Shown piece by piece: positions 18,519 to 27,819 of a stretch of 64,000 nucleotides of DNA (position 1 is the stretch's first letter; each line of letters opens with the position of its first letter). The translations under genes were made by a program, and so were the position numbers. The stretch spans positions 124,001-188,000 of the forward strand of contig NZ_MIKB01000012.1 in NCBI RefSeq assembly GCF_001730365.1, read 5' to 3'. Origin of the DNA: Enterococcus quebecensis (GTDB taxonomy: Bacteria; Bacillota; Bacilli; Lactobacillales; Enterococcaceae). Below the pieces are notes generated by a model that did not search any database, had not been told where the DNA came from, and saw nothing but the letters and a program-made list of their open reading frames with translations.

Positions 18519-18707
18519 AAAATTTTCTACCCCTCGTGTATTTAACTTATCTATAGTTTACCATGTTTTTTCCATTTCAGTGCAGAAAAAATTCTCTTGT
18601 CACTTTTGAAAAAATCCGATATGCTAAAAGTGTAAAAGAAAGCTGTTAGAGTAGTGGAATAATGAAAGTATAAAATATGGACGAGTTAGAACAAAGGAGG
18701 ACAAATA

Positions 18708-19391
18708 ATGAAAGCAATTATTCATAATAGTTGGCAGAATGTTTTAGAGGAAGAGTTTACAAAGGATTATTATTTACATCTACGAGAATTTTTAAAGCAG
18801 GAGTATAGTGAACAAACAATTTATCCAGATATGTATCATATTTATTCGGCATTAGAATTGACGCCGTATGAGGATGTAAAAGTAGTGATATTAGGTCAAG
18901 ATCCTTATCATGGACCAAATCAAGCGCATGGGTTAAGTTTTTCTGTACAGCCTGGTGTTCGAACGCCACCTTCTCTAATGAACATTTATAAAGAGCTTCA
19001 AGACGATCTAGGCTATCCACCGGTTTCGCATGGTTTTTTAGAAAGCTGGGCAAAGCAAGGTGTTCTGTTGTTGAATACAGTTTTAACTGTTCGAAATGGT
19101 CAAGCTTATTCACATAGAGGTCAAGGCTGGGAGAATTTGACAGATGCAATCATAAAAAAATTAAATGAACGTTCTCAACCAATTGTATTTATTTTATGGG
19201 GGAAACCAGCACAAGAAAAAATAAAAATGATTGATACAAATAAGCATATTATTATCAAGTCTCCACATCCGAGTCCATTAGCAGCTCACCGTGGTTTCTT
19301 TGGTTCAAAACCTTTTTCAAAAACGAACCAAGCATTAGAACAATTGGGTGAAGCACCAATCAACTGGCAGTTGCCTGATACAGTGTCTTAA
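18708..19391 (+). CDS. ung: Uracil-DNA glycosylase
   Basis: 227-aa base-excision-repair enzyme removing uracil from DNA. The catalytic water-activating Asp lies in [22 protein letters not shown] (about residue 65), and the C-terminal [12 protein letters not shown] carries the catalytic His and the minor-groove loop. Family-1 length. Strong AAAGGAGG ribosome-binding site 6-7 nt before ATG. Confidence 0.97.
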   Translation: MKAIIHNSWQNVLEEEFTKDYYLHLREFLKQEYSEQTIYPDMYHIYSALELTPYEDVKVVILGQDPYHGPNQAHGLSFSVQPGVRTPPSLMNIYKELQDDLGYPPVSHGFLESWAKQGVLLLNTVLTVRNGQAYSHRGQGWENLTDAIIKKLNERSQPIVFILWGKPAQEKIKMIDTNKHIIIKSPHPSPLAAHRGFFGSKPFSKTNQALEQLGEAPINWQLPDTVS

Positions 19392-19543
19392 AACAGGAGG
19401 ATCTGTTATAGTGCAGTGGCAGATGTTTGTGAAAGTGATATCAGAATCAGGATTTTTTACACTAATACAGCTATAAATAACTGTTATTTTCTTGAATAAT
19501 GGTGTATGATTAAATTGTATAAATAATCATTGGAGGGTATATC

Positions 19544-20524
19544 GTGGAATTATTCGATAGCTTAAAATTTAAAGTCATTCGCCGTAACATCAAAATTGTT
19601 TTCCCAGAAGCAACAGATCCCCGGATTTTAGGAGCTGCCGCTCGTTTGAAAGCAGAAGAATTAATGGAACCCATCTTGATTGGTAAACAAGAAGCTATTG
19701 TGGAGGCAGCTCACGCTCGTGGAATCAAAGCATCTAACTTTACAATCATCGATCCAGACAATTACGATGGATGGGAAGAAATGGTTGCAGCATTTGTTGA
19801 GCGCCGCAATGGAAAAGTTACAGATGAAGACGCACGTAAAATTTTAAAAGATGTAAACTACTTTGGTACAATGCTTACTTATATGGGCATTGCTGATGGT
19901 ATGGTCAGTGGAGCAATCCACTCAACTGGAGACACTGTTCGTCCAGCGTTGCAAATCATCAAAACAAAACCAGGTGTTAGCCGTACAAGTGGTGCGATGA
20001 TCATGGTTCGTGGCCGTGACCAAGAAAAATACATCTTTGCAGATTGCGCAATCAATGTAAATCCAACAGCTCAAGAATTAGCTGAGATTGCTGTTGATAG
20101 TGCAAAAACAGCTGAATTATTCGATATCGAACCAAAAGTAGCAATGATGAGTTTTTCAACAAAAGGTTCTGCAAAAGCACCTGAAGTTGACAAAGTCGTT
20201 GAAGCAACAAAAATTGCTAAAAGCTTAGCACCTGAACTTGAAATCGATGGCGAATTACAATTTGACGCTTCATATGTTGCGTCTGTAGCTCAATTGAAAG
20301 CACCAAATTCACCTGTCGCAGGTCAAGCAACAGTCTTTGTTTTCCCAGAACTACAATCAGGAAATATCGGCTACAAGATCGCTCAACGTTTAGGTAACTT
20401 TGAAGCAATCGGTCCAATCTTACAAGGGTTGAACAAACCAGTTTCTGATTTATCTCGTGGAGCAAATGAAGAAGATATCTACAAATTATCAATTATCACT
20501 GCTGCACAAACATTAATGAGCTAA
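19544..20524 (+). CDS. pta: Phosphate acetyltransferase
   Basis: 326-aa enzyme that interconverts acetyl-CoA and acetyl phosphate in the mixed-acid acetate pathway. Short Gram-positive type lacking the N-terminal regulatory domain. Family segments: KIVFPEATDPRILGAAARL, MVSGAIHSTGDTVRPALQII, SFSTKGSAK and the C-terminal GPILQGLNKPVSDLSRGA. Starts with GTG 9 nt after GGAGGGT. Codons look well adapted, fitting a highly expressed gene. Confidence 0.97.
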   Translation: MELFDSLKFKVIRRNIKIVFPEATDPRILGAAARLKAEELMEPILIGKQEAIVEAAHARGIKASNFTIIDPDNYDGWEEMVAAFVERRNGKVTDEDARKILKDVNYFGTMLTYMGIADGMVSGAIHSTGDTVRPALQIIKTKPGVSRTSGAMIMVRGRDQEKYIFADCAINVNPTAQELAEIAVDSAKTAELFDIEPKVAMMSFSTKGSAKAPEVDKVVEATKIAKSLAPELEIDGELQFDASYVASVAQLKAPNSPVAGQATVFVFPELQSGNIGYKIAQRLGNFEAIGPILQGLNKPVSDLSRGANEEDIYKLSIITAAQTLMS

Positions 20525-20532
20525 TTACAATT

Positions 20533-20589
20533 ACTAGTATATCAAAGTCTAACGTTCACCGTTTTCTTTGATACGCTAGTTTTTTTTTG
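20533..20589 (+). terminator. Terminator of pta
   Basis: ACTAGTATATCAAAG (20533-20547) against CTTTGATACGCTAGT (20566-20580) followed by eight T. Confidence 0.88.
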
Positions 20590-20649
20590 AATAATTCGGT
20601 ATACTACACTACATAGAAACATTGAAAGTTTGAGTGAGTAGGTGAAAAA

Positions 20650-21123
20650 ATGGATATTACAATCAACACACCAGAAGAAACCCAAGTTTTAGCAGAAACG
20701 ATTGGCTTAGTCGCTGATGCAGGAGATACGATTATTCTTTCAGGAGACCTAGGTGCAGGGAAAACTACGATGACTAAAGGTATCGCTTTAGGTCTAGGTA
20801 TCGACCAGATGATCAAAAGTCCTACCTATACAATTATTCGTGAGTATCAGCATGGACGTATACCGTTGTATCATATGGACGTATACCGTATTGAATCCGA
20901 CGCAGATGATTTAGGGTTGGATGAGTACTTTGAAGGAGAAGGGCTATCTGTTGTTGAATGGGGGAAATTGTTAGGCGAATTTTTGCCAACAGACTATCTA
21001 GATATTACTATCATAAAAGATCCTAATGATATAGAAAAAAGAACAGTTTCGATTCAAGCTTTTGGAGTGAAATCAGAGAGCTTTTTGAAACGCATCCAGC
21101 AAAAAATGGAGGAAAATGTATGA
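20650..21123 (+). CDS. tsaE: tRNA threonylcarbamoyladenosine biosynthesis ATPase TsaE
   Basis: 157-aa P-loop ATPase that cycles the TsaB-TsaD complex during t6A37 modification of ANN-decoding tRNAs. Walker A SGDLGAGKTTMTKG near residue 35, followed by SPTYTIIREY and the YHMDVYRIE segment. The last codons overlap the next gene (ATGA), so the acetyltransferase is translationally coupled, as often seen with RimI-like genes next to tsaE. Confidence 0.95.
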   Translation: MDITINTPEETQVLAETIGLVADAGDTIILSGDLGAGKTTMTKGIALGLGIDQMIKSPTYTIIREYQHGRIPLYHMDVYRIESDADDLGLDEYFEGEGLSVVEWGKLLGEFLPTDYLDITIIKDPNDIEKRTVSIQAFGVKSESFLKRIQQKMEENV

Positions 21124-21644
21124 CAGAAGTTGAATTTACGATTCGGGAAGCTATTCCAACGGATGCTGCTGAGATTTTACGTGCTTTAAAGATCATCGGA
21201 AGTGAGACACCGTACTTGGTAATGGATGAAAAAGGGATGGAAATGACACCAGCAGAGATGAGTGAGAATCTGGCAAACCTTTATGAGTCTTCAAATAATG
21301 TTTTGATGGTTGCTTTAGCGGATGAAACAGTGGTTGGTACGGCATCTGTGAAAGCCTCATCAAAAAAACGTATGGAGCATATTGGAGAAATTGGTATCAG
21401 TATTTTGAAAGATTATTGGGGCTTTGGATTAGGCAGTTTAATGATGGAAGACTTGATTGATTGGGCAAAAGAAAGTAATGTTATTCGTCGCTTAGAGTTG
21501 ACGGTTCAACATCGCAACCAGCGTGCTGTCCACGTATATGAAAAAATTGGGTTTGAGACTGAAGCGATCATGGCTCGTGGAGCAAAAACCGATGATGGTG
21601 AATTTTTAGATGTCCATTTAATGAGTATGATGATAGATAAATGA
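21120..21644 (+). CDS. GNAT family N-acetyltransferase
   Basis: 174-aa acetyltransferase with acetyl-CoA site GFGLGSLMMEDLIDWA (about residues 101-116), the LELTVQHRNQRAVHVYEKIGFE motif B and a final HLMSMMID strand. Coupled to tsaE by a 4-nt overlap. It resembles general RimJ/SpeG-like GNATs more than RimI; substrate unknown. Confidence 0.85.
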   Translation: MTEVEFTIREAIPTDAAEILRALKIIGSETPYLVMDEKGMEMTPAEMSENLANLYESSNNVLMVALADETVVGTASVKASSKKRMEHIGEIGISILKDYWGFGLGSLMMEDLIDWAKESNVIRRLELTVQHRNQRAVHVYEKIGFETEAIMARGAKTDDGEFLDVHLMSMMIDK

Positions 21645-21657
21645 TGAGAATAGCTAT

Positions 21658-21712
21658 AATCTCCAAAAGTTGTTGACGCAGTGTACAACTTTTGGAGATT
21701 ATTTTTTGTTTT
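21658..21712 (+). terminator. Terminator after tsaE-GNAT operon
   Basis: Perfect 16-bp stem AATCTCCAAAAGTTGT / ACAACTTTTGGAGATT with T-rich tail. Confidence 0.9.
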
Positions 21713-21747
21713 AGCATTTTTGAAAGAAGCTATTCAACTATCTATAA

Positions 21748-22440
21748 CTAAAAAAGAAAATCATCCAAGTATTTAGAGAGTAGATCATTGTTGTTACAAA
21801 ATTTAATTATATGATGGCGATAACGAACCAATTGTTTGTTCTCGAGGTTTAAAAGTACTTTTGTGACGTAGGGCCGAGAAACGTTAGAAAATTCAGCTAA
21901 AAGCGAATGAGTCACGAATTTAGGTAATATAAAATAATTTTTTGACTTTTTTCCCAAGTATTGAACAAGCACGATAAGGGAAGTGAAGACACGTTCGTAG
22001 CCAGATAATGAAGATAAGTACCAAAAAAGGTGAACTTTCTGGGTCTGGTGATAAAAATTTTTATAAAACATATCAAAAATTTCTTTGTTTGTAGGGTCTA
22101 TTCTGTAAAAAGGAATTCCTACTAAAGTTACGTTTTCCAGTGATATAAATAACCATGGATTGTCTGATTTAGAGCTGTGAAATAAGGTGTTTAAGCCCAA
22201 AAATTCAGATGGCCCCAATATATCAAAGGATTTAAGGTTTCCCTGTTTGTCTATAACCGAAGATTTTACATAGCCGGATTTAATATAATATAAGTGATTG
22301 GGTAAAATTTTGTTGGTAAAGTTTGTTTGTTCATTGATTACTATGGTTGTATTTGTCTCTCTTTCAAATAATTGCAAGAACAGTTTAGAGTTTATTTCTT
22401 TAAGGTACGCGTGGTAAGTAAATAAATCGTCTATAAACAT
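21748..22440 (-). CDS. Crp/Fnr-family transcriptional regulator
   Basis: 230 aa. An N-terminal cyclic-nucleotide-binding-like beta roll (about residues 25-125; LPNHLYYIKSGYVKSSVIDKQGN, ILGPSEFLG) is followed by a long helix and a C-terminal HTH (VTHSLLAEFSNVSRPYVTKVLLNLENKQLV, about 175-205). The arrangement is that of PrfA/Crp/FLP-like regulators. Conserved cAMP phosphate-binding residues are not evident, so another or no ligand is likely. It is divergent from a gene for a secreted Ig-like protein, which suggests it controls the surface-protein locus. Confidence 0.72.
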   Translation of the reverse strand: MFIDDLFTYHAYLKEINSKLFLQLFERETNTTIVINEQTNFTNKILPNHLYYIKSGYVKSSVIDKQGNLKSFDILGPSEFLGLNTLFHSSKSDNPWLFISLENVTLVGIPFYRIDPTNKEIFDMFYKNFYHQTQKVHLFWYLSSLSGYERVFTSLIVLVQYLGKKSKNYFILPKFVTHSLLAEFSNVSRPYVTKVLLNLENKQLVRYRHHIIKFCNNNDLLSKYLDDFLF

Positions 22441-22754
22441 ACATGTCTCCCTAGATAACTAATTTAGTAATTCAATCTTACAAAATAATATAACACATTT
22501 TTATTTATTTAATTGTTATTTTTTACAAAAAAGAACAGAAAATTAACAGAACATTTAAATGTGATTAAAAAAGTAGCATAATGTAACTAGGGAACATATT
22601 TATGGTTTTTATTTGTATTAATATAACTTATATCAATAATACTGTTGTTTTTTTACCTTATAAATAGCAGTTTGTTGAATTTTTTGGAAGAGGAGAGTGG
22701 AAAGTGCTAAGGGGATTCAGTTTAGGAAATAAATAGTCGGAGGAGAATCGTAAA
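22441..22754. promoter_or_regulatory. Divergent intergenic region with palindrome ACATTTAAATGT
   Basis: A 314-nt AT-rich spacer between the Crp/Fnr-type regulator and the surface-protein genes. It holds a perfect 12-bp palindrome at 22551-22562, about 110 nt before the regulator start and about 190 nt before the surface gene. AT-rich -10-like hexamers are common here, so I cannot fix promoters. A Crp-family dimer could bind the palindrome; no coding sequence is seen. Confidence 0.4.
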
Positions 22755-24512
22755 ATGTTTTTTCAGTTTAATAAATCAAAAATAAATTTATATTATTTGT
22801 TGTTTATTTGTTTTTTTGTAAGTGCTGGTTTTGCAAATGAAGTAAGTGCAGAAGCAATAAATGAACAAGATGCTTTTACTAATCAGATTGGGTTAGAAGC
22901 AAAAGTAGAAATACCTGAAAGATCAATTATTTCTGAAGCACAAATTCAAAAAACAGCCAATTGGGATAAATATAAGTACAATTCATTTGAAGGAGATCTT
23001 TTAAATGAAGGCCACATATCAACTAGAACGTCAATGATTCGTGTGACAAAGCAGAATAGTTATTGGGATCGTTATGTAGATGTGATTATTCTAGATGAAA
23101 GTGGAAAAACAAATTATGCCAGCGGACGAATCAATGTTCATGGAAAAGAAACGTATATTTCATTAAAATCGGGCGTCTTAAAACCCAATACAACTTATTT
23201 ACTTGGTGTAAATGAACGTTGGTTGCTCACAGGGATCATTGCCGATAGTTATCCATTGGGGTATTTTAAGGTTTCTTCAGGACAAACACACACACCACCC
23301 ACAATTGAGGCTTCCGATCGCAAAATTCCTTCAAATACGTCATTTGATTATATGGAAGGTGTTTCTGCCTATGATGAAAACGGGGAAGATATCTCTAGTT
23401 TGATCAGTTATTCTGGAATGGTTAATACGTCACAAGAAGGAAATTATTTGGTTACATATTCAGTCACAGATAAAAATAATTTAACAACTACTAAAACAAT
23501 TAATGTGACTGTTTTTAAACCAGAACCTGAACACTTAGAGAAACCTGTAGTGAATACTGTGACGGAAGAGGATATGCTTGTTACAGGTACAGCTGTTCCG
23601 AATACATCGATTAATATAATTGTCGATCAAGATAAATACCGAAGTGCAGTTTCTCAATCAGGAGAATTTTCTATCAACTTGGAGCAAGCTTATCCAAAAG
23701 GAACTCAAATTGAAGCTTATGTTGAAAATGAGCAAGGAGACCGAAGTGAGTCTACTTTTAGCACAGTTCAACCAGCTCATACTGCGTTAGAAAAACCTGT
23801 ACTGAACGAAATTACCGATAAAGATACGGTTGTTACAGGCAGTGCCAAACCGAATACTCAGATTGATTTGATTATGGGTGTTGATAAATATCGTGAAAAA
23901 GTCGGAAGTGATGGAACATTTTCTATTACTTTAGACCAAACATACCCAGCTGGAACTGGTGTGGAAGCGTTCATTACTGATGAACAAGGGCACAAAAGTG
24001 AAAGCACCAAAACAATTGTAAAATCAGCAAATGATGAAATAGGAGTCAATCCAATTTATACATCAGACTCAATTATAACAGGCAAAACAATTCCTAACGC
24101 TAAAATAGAAGTTAGTATTGAAAATATGCGAGCGCGTATCTATGAAGGTACGTCAGATTCTAAAGGTAATTTCATTATAGACATGAAGGGAAAAACATAT
24201 CCTGCGGCAACACAAGTCGAAGTAACAGTCTTTTTCCCAGACGGAACCAAAAAAAGTAAGAAAGTCATTGTCTATCCTAAAATTCCATCTGTAAATACAA
24301 TCAATGAAGTCTCTAGAGAATTAACTGGAACAGCTGATTCTAATGCTTCGATCAAAGTCTCTTCAAGTAGTGGTTTATTTTTTGGAGGAGAAGCAGATAC
24401 GGCGGGGAATTTTAGAATCCCGGTTAGCGGACTGAAGCAAGGGGATATTTTATCCGTTTACCAAACCAGCAATGGAATAGATAGCGATGTAATTACGATT
24501 ACTGTACAGTAA
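22755..24512 (+). CDS. Secreted protein with Ig-like repeats
   Basis: 585 aa. The N-terminus is hydrophobic (YLLFICFFVSAGFANEVSA), a signal peptide with likely cleavage after about residue 32. A unique globular segment (about 70-175) precedes a DUF5011-like Ig domain (about 180-255) and then four bacterial Ig repeats, each with a VTGxAxPNTxIxxxVxxDKYR-type core and a YPxGTxVEAxVxDEQG end. No membrane anchor, LPXTG or WxL motif at the C-terminus, so it is probably released or bound by protein contact. Divergent from the Crp/Fnr regulator; start after GGAGGAG. Confidence 0.72.
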   Translation: MFFQFNKSKINLYYLLFICFFVSAGFANEVSAEAINEQDAFTNQIGLEAKVEIPERSIISEAQIQKTANWDKYKYNSFEGDLLNEGHISTRTSMIRVTKQNSYWDRYVDVIILDESGKTNYASGRINVHGKETYISLKSGVLKPNTTYLLGVNERWLLTGIIADSYPLGYFKVSSGQTHTPPTIEASDRKIPSNTSFDYMEGVSAYDENGEDISSLISYSGMVNTSQEGNYLVTYSVTDKNNLTTTKTINVTVFKPEPEHLEKPVVNTVTEEDMLVTGTAVPNTSINIIVDQDKYRSAVSQSGEFSINLEQAYPKGTQIEAYVENEQGDRSESTFSTVQPAHTALEKPVLNEITDKDTVVTGSAKPNTQIDLIMGVDKYREKVGSDGTFSITLDQTYPAGTGVEAFITDEQGHKSESTKTIVKSANDEIGVNPIYTSDSIITGKTIPNAKIEVSIENMRARIYEGTSDSKGNFIIDMKGKTYPAATQVEVTVFFPDGTKKSKKVIVYPKIPSVNTINEVSRELTGTADSNASIKVSSSSGLFFGGEADTAGNFRIPVSGLKQGDILSVYQTSNGIDSDVITITVQ

Positions 24513-24536
24513 TAACTATAAAATAAGAGGTGTTTT

Positions 24537-26150
24537 ATGAAGAAAAAAGCATTACAAACAACAATACCAATTGCGGTACTTTTAGGAGCATTCCTTCTAA
24601 GTACAGCTGAAGTTTCAGCAGTAGAATCTCCATTAAATAATGGATTAATTATTAATAATCAGTTGAATAAAGCGACTGATCCATTAGATGTAACAGTTGG
24701 TTGGGATATCAAATTTGAAAGCAGCTTGCCAAATATTCATGTGGAAGACGTGTTTCTTGAAGGAAGAGAAAATGAGTCACTTCATCAAAAAATGGTTATC
24801 AATAATGCTGCAAATATAGGTGAAGCAACGTTACATGCAACAAAAACAATCCCAATGAAAAAGGGACATGAATATAAAATTAATTTAATCTACGCAATGC
24901 AGTTCAATAAAACAGGAGTTGGATCAATCGATTTTAATGGTGATAAAGTATCTAGTACTGATCCGGACGGGAATGATGCAAAAGATCATATGTACACAAA
25001 AACCATCACTCCAGAAAAAGATATGGATTATGTCATTACTATTGATTACAAAATTCCCAAAGTTTCTAATGTGTATTTAAAATTAGCTTTTGATACAAAG
25101 GGTGAAGGTGGAATTGTAGAAAAAGGAGATTTAAAAGCTCCTATTTTAGAAGCTCCCGAAGCAAATCAAAAAATCATCACTGGAACAGGACAATCAGGGA
25201 ACACGATTGAAATCCAAGATGAATCTGCAACAGTTTTAGGCACAAGCAAAGTAAACACCGATGGTAGTTTTTCTGTAACGGCAAAACGTCCATTCGTCTA
25301 CGATGAAACCGTCAAAGGAGTTCAAATTACAAAAGAAGGTATTCGTAGTAAAGAAACAGCAGTAAAAGTGATTGATACGATTGCTCCAGAGGCTCCTACT
25401 TTAGAGCAAGTAACGAATGAAAGTAAAGAAGTCAAAGGAAAAGCTGAAGCAAACACGTTAATAAACTTAACGATGGGTTCTGACACTTATCAGGAGCATG
25501 CTGACAGTAAAGGGAATTTCACTATTTATTTAGATAAAAATTATGATTTTGGTACAAAGGTATCTGCAACTGCTACAGATTTAGCAGGAAATGTAAGTGA
25601 GTCAACAGATATGATTGTTATTTATGCTACAGAACTAAACGTAAAATTTACGGATACTATTTCAAGTGTTGACACGCAAGTAACTGGTGAAACTACTAGA
25701 GGAAATGTAGAAGTTGAAATTAAAATCAATTCTAGAATTTTCAAAGTTACGTCAGATGAAAATGGGCAGTTTATTGTAGATCTAACACGTTCGTATCCTG
25801 TAGGAACAAAAATAACTGCTAAGGTAGTTGATGAGTACGATCAAAGCAAAACAGCAGAGACACTTGTAACGCCTAGACCACCTTCACTTGTAAGTCTTAG
25901 AGAAGGCGATCAGTTGATCACAGGAGAAGCTGATCCAAATGCTAAAATCGAAGCAATTGTTCATCATGGCGAAGAAGATTATGCCTTTGAAGTGATGACC
26001 GACAAAGAAGGTAATTATACTATTGAACTAAAAGACGATGAGGACAAACCATTCAAGTTGAAAATTGGTGACTCAGTAGAAATTAAATCTGTATTTGAAG
26101 AATTAGGTATGGAATCAGAAACAATTTATCAAGGTATTTTCTCTTTTTAA
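24537..26150 (+). CDS. Secreted protein with novel N-terminal domain and Ig-like repeats
   Basis: 537 aa. Signal peptide (AVLLGAFLLSTAEVSAVE) precedes an unrecognised domain of about 150 residues (40-195) sharing its VTVGW, LPNIHVEDVF, QKMVINNAANIGEA and IPMKKGHEYKINLIYAMQF segments with the next surface protein. Four Ig-like (Big_6-type) repeats follow. No anchor at the C-terminus. It begins 24 nt after the preceding gene, behind AGAGGTG, so they form one operon. Function unknown; extracellular binding is inferred. Confidence 0.7.
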   Translation: MKKKALQTTIPIAVLLGAFLLSTAEVSAVESPLNNGLIINNQLNKATDPLDVTVGWDIKFESSLPNIHVEDVFLEGRENESLHQKMVINNAANIGEATLHATKTIPMKKGHEYKINLIYAMQFNKTGVGSIDFNGDKVSSTDPDGNDAKDHMYTKTITPEKDMDYVITIDYKIPKVSNVYLKLAFDTKGEGGIVEKGDLKAPILEAPEANQKIITGTGQSGNTIEIQDESATVLGTSKVNTDGSFSVTAKRPFVYDETVKGVQITKEGIRSKETAVKVIDTIAPEAPTLEQVTNESKEVKGKAEANTLINLTMGSDTYQEHADSKGNFTIYLDKNYDFGTKVSATATDLAGNVSESTDMIVIYATELNVKFTDTISSVDTQVTGETTRGNVEVEIKINSRIFKVTSDENGQFIVDLTRSYPVGTKITAKVVDEYDQSKTAETLVTPRPPSLVSLREGDQLITGEADPNAKIEAIVHHGEEDYAFEVMTDKEGNYTIELKDDEDKPFKLKIGDSVEIKSVFEELGMESETIYQGIFSF

Positions 26151-26197
26151 GTCAACGTAAATTAGTATTAAATATATGAGAATTTGATTTTTAGGGT

Positions 26198-26230
26198 CTG
26201 GAATAAAACGAAACCATCGTTTTATTCCAG
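26198..26230. repeat. Perfect 14-bp hairpin between surface-protein genes
   Basis: CTGGAATAAAACGA (26198-26211) and TCGTTTTATTCCAG (26217-26230) with a 5-nt loop; the stem extends with TAGG / CCTA. It lacks a T-tract on the plus side, so it is either a weak terminator or an RNA-processing or stability hairpin. Confidence 0.6.
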
Positions 26231-26302
26231 GCCTAAAAGTCAAGTAACGGATATGGAACAATTCGATAAAACTGAGATCATTATAGATAGGAGATGGGAT
26301 AC

Positions 26303-27652
26303 ATGAAGAAAAAAAGCTACTTATTTCTTTCGCTGATAATCATTTCATTTTTTTTAATTTTCGGGTCAGTAACCTACGCTCAGGAAGAAAGAAATAACGA
26401 CTTAGATGTTGCAACTGGTTGGACAATTGATTTTAACACAAGCTTTCCTAACATTAACAAAGACGATATATTTATCCAAAATCATATAAGTCAAGCATTA
26501 AATCAAAAAATGATTATTAATAATTTTGCCAACATAGGGGAAGCAGAGCTGACGGCAACCAAATCAATTCCGATGAAAAAAGGCTACGAATACAATATAA
26601 ATTTAATTTATGCTATGCAATTTAAAGAAGTTCAAAGAGGATGGATCGATTTCAATGGCGAGACAGTTTACTCAGAGATAGAGCCTTATCCGTCAGATAA
26701 AGAATACAAAAAAACGATTATCCCAGAAGAAGATTTTACATATACCATTACAATTCATTTTAAAGTAAAGAGACTTGAAAATGGTTATTTGAAGTTAGGT
26801 TACTCATTGGAAAACGAGGGAATTGAAGAAAAACCTGAATCTATGGATTCCTCCGTAACGGCTCGGTATCTTTTAGATGATGGAGAAAAACTCTTAGAAG
26901 ATGAGACCGTTACAGGAAAAGTTGGTGAAGCCTACTCTATTGCGCAAAAAGAACTTGATGGGTACACATTGAAAGAAGTACAAGGCGAGGTCTCTGGATT
27001 ATTTACAAAAGAACCACAAGAAGTGGCGTTTATCTATTCTAAAAGTGCAGAAAAACTAGGTACAGTAACTGCTTATTATCAGGATGAGGCTGGTAATGAT
27101 TTAGAGGAGCCAATGGTTAAACGAGGGATGGTTGGTGAAGCCTACTCTATTTCACAAAAAGAATTTGACGGATATACATTAAAAAATATCCAAGGAGAAC
27201 AGAATGGCCTATTTAAGCCAGAGAATCAATCCGTTATTTACACTTATGGACGCATAGAAAAAGATACATCAGATGATTCAAAAGAGACAGCCGGTTCAAA
27301 TGTGACAATTTATTATCAAGATGAAAATGGAAATGAACTAGCTCAGCAAGTCGTTAAAAATGGTTTATTAGGACAAGCTTATACCGTTGATATCAAAGAT
27401 ATACCAGGGTATTCTTTAAAAGAAATAAAAGATGACCATTCTGGTGAGTATGTAGAAAATAATCAAGTAGTTATATGTGTGTATATAAAACAAGACGCTG
27501 TTTCTATAACAAATCAAACTATAATTCAAAGTCCAGAAAAAATACCACTACTTGGAGAAAGTGGCAAACGCATATTACAGATAATCGGTGCGATCATTTT
27601 AGCCGCTTTACTGACTTTTTATATTGTAAAAAAACGTAAGAAATCAATGTAA
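26303..27652 (+). CDS. Wall-anchored MucBP-repeat protein with atypical sorting motif
   Basis: 449 aa. Signal peptide (residues ~1-28), then the same unrecognised ~130-residue domain as the preceding gene's product (GWTIDFNTSFPNI, QKMIINNFANIGEA, IPMKKGYEY). Three MucBP repeats follow (about 190-260, 262-330, 340-405), each with VTxYYQDExGNxL and GYTLKxxxG cores. The C-terminus has IPLLGES, a hydrophobic helix and KKRKKSM: the layout of a sortase substrate but with IPLLG in place of LPXTG. Start at ATG 26303, 9 nt after AGGAG; the upstream ATG at 26294 abuts the Shine-Dalgarno. Confidence 0.75.
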   Translation: MKKKSYLFLSLIIISFFLIFGSVTYAQEERNNDLDVATGWTIDFNTSFPNINKDDIFIQNHISQALNQKMIINNFANIGEAELTATKSIPMKKGYEYNINLIYAMQFKEVQRGWIDFNGETVYSEIEPYPSDKEYKKTIIPEEDFTYTITIHFKVKRLENGYLKLGYSLENEGIEEKPESMDSSVTARYLLDDGEKLLEDETVTGKVGEAYSIAQKELDGYTLKEVQGEVSGLFTKEPQEVAFIYSKSAEKLGTVTAYYQDEAGNDLEEPMVKRGMVGEAYSISQKEFDGYTLKNIQGEQNGLFKPENQSVIYTYGRIEKDTSDDSKETAGSNVTIYYQDENGNELAQQVVKNGLLGQAYTVDIKDIPGYSLKEIKDDHSGEYVENNQVVICVYIKQDAVSITNQTIIQSPEKIPLLGESGKRILQIIGAIILAALLTFYIVKKRKKSM

Positions 27653-27686
27653 CTTGTAAGAACATTTTTATGCATCTATGTAAAAT

Positions 27687-27702
27687 TGTAACAAGGTGTA
27701 AC
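27687..27702 (+). promoter_or_regulatory. Direct repeat TGTAAC-N4-TGTAAC
   Basis: Two TGTAAC motifs with 10-bp period in the 167-nt spacer before the GH4 gene; a third TGTAAC lies about 35 nt downstream. Similar to the pair before the 3D-domain gene at 15057. Regulator unknown. Confidence 0.3.
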
Positions 27703-27819
27703 TAACATGAAACGAGTAACACTTTCTCAAATATGTAACAACCTTCTGATAGTCCATGTACATTAAGTAAGCTGATAGCTATACTTAAGTCAAAGAAAAG
27801 TGCATAGGAGGAAAACAAC

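Noticed and set aside
18757-19149. 130-codon minus-strand frame opposite ung
   Set aside because: Lies wholly inside ung, which has all catalytic motifs; no start signals.
19422-19487. 21-codon GTG frame between ung and pta behind AGGAGG
   Set aside because: Spacing is long, peptide has no feature and lies in the pta leader; likely chance.
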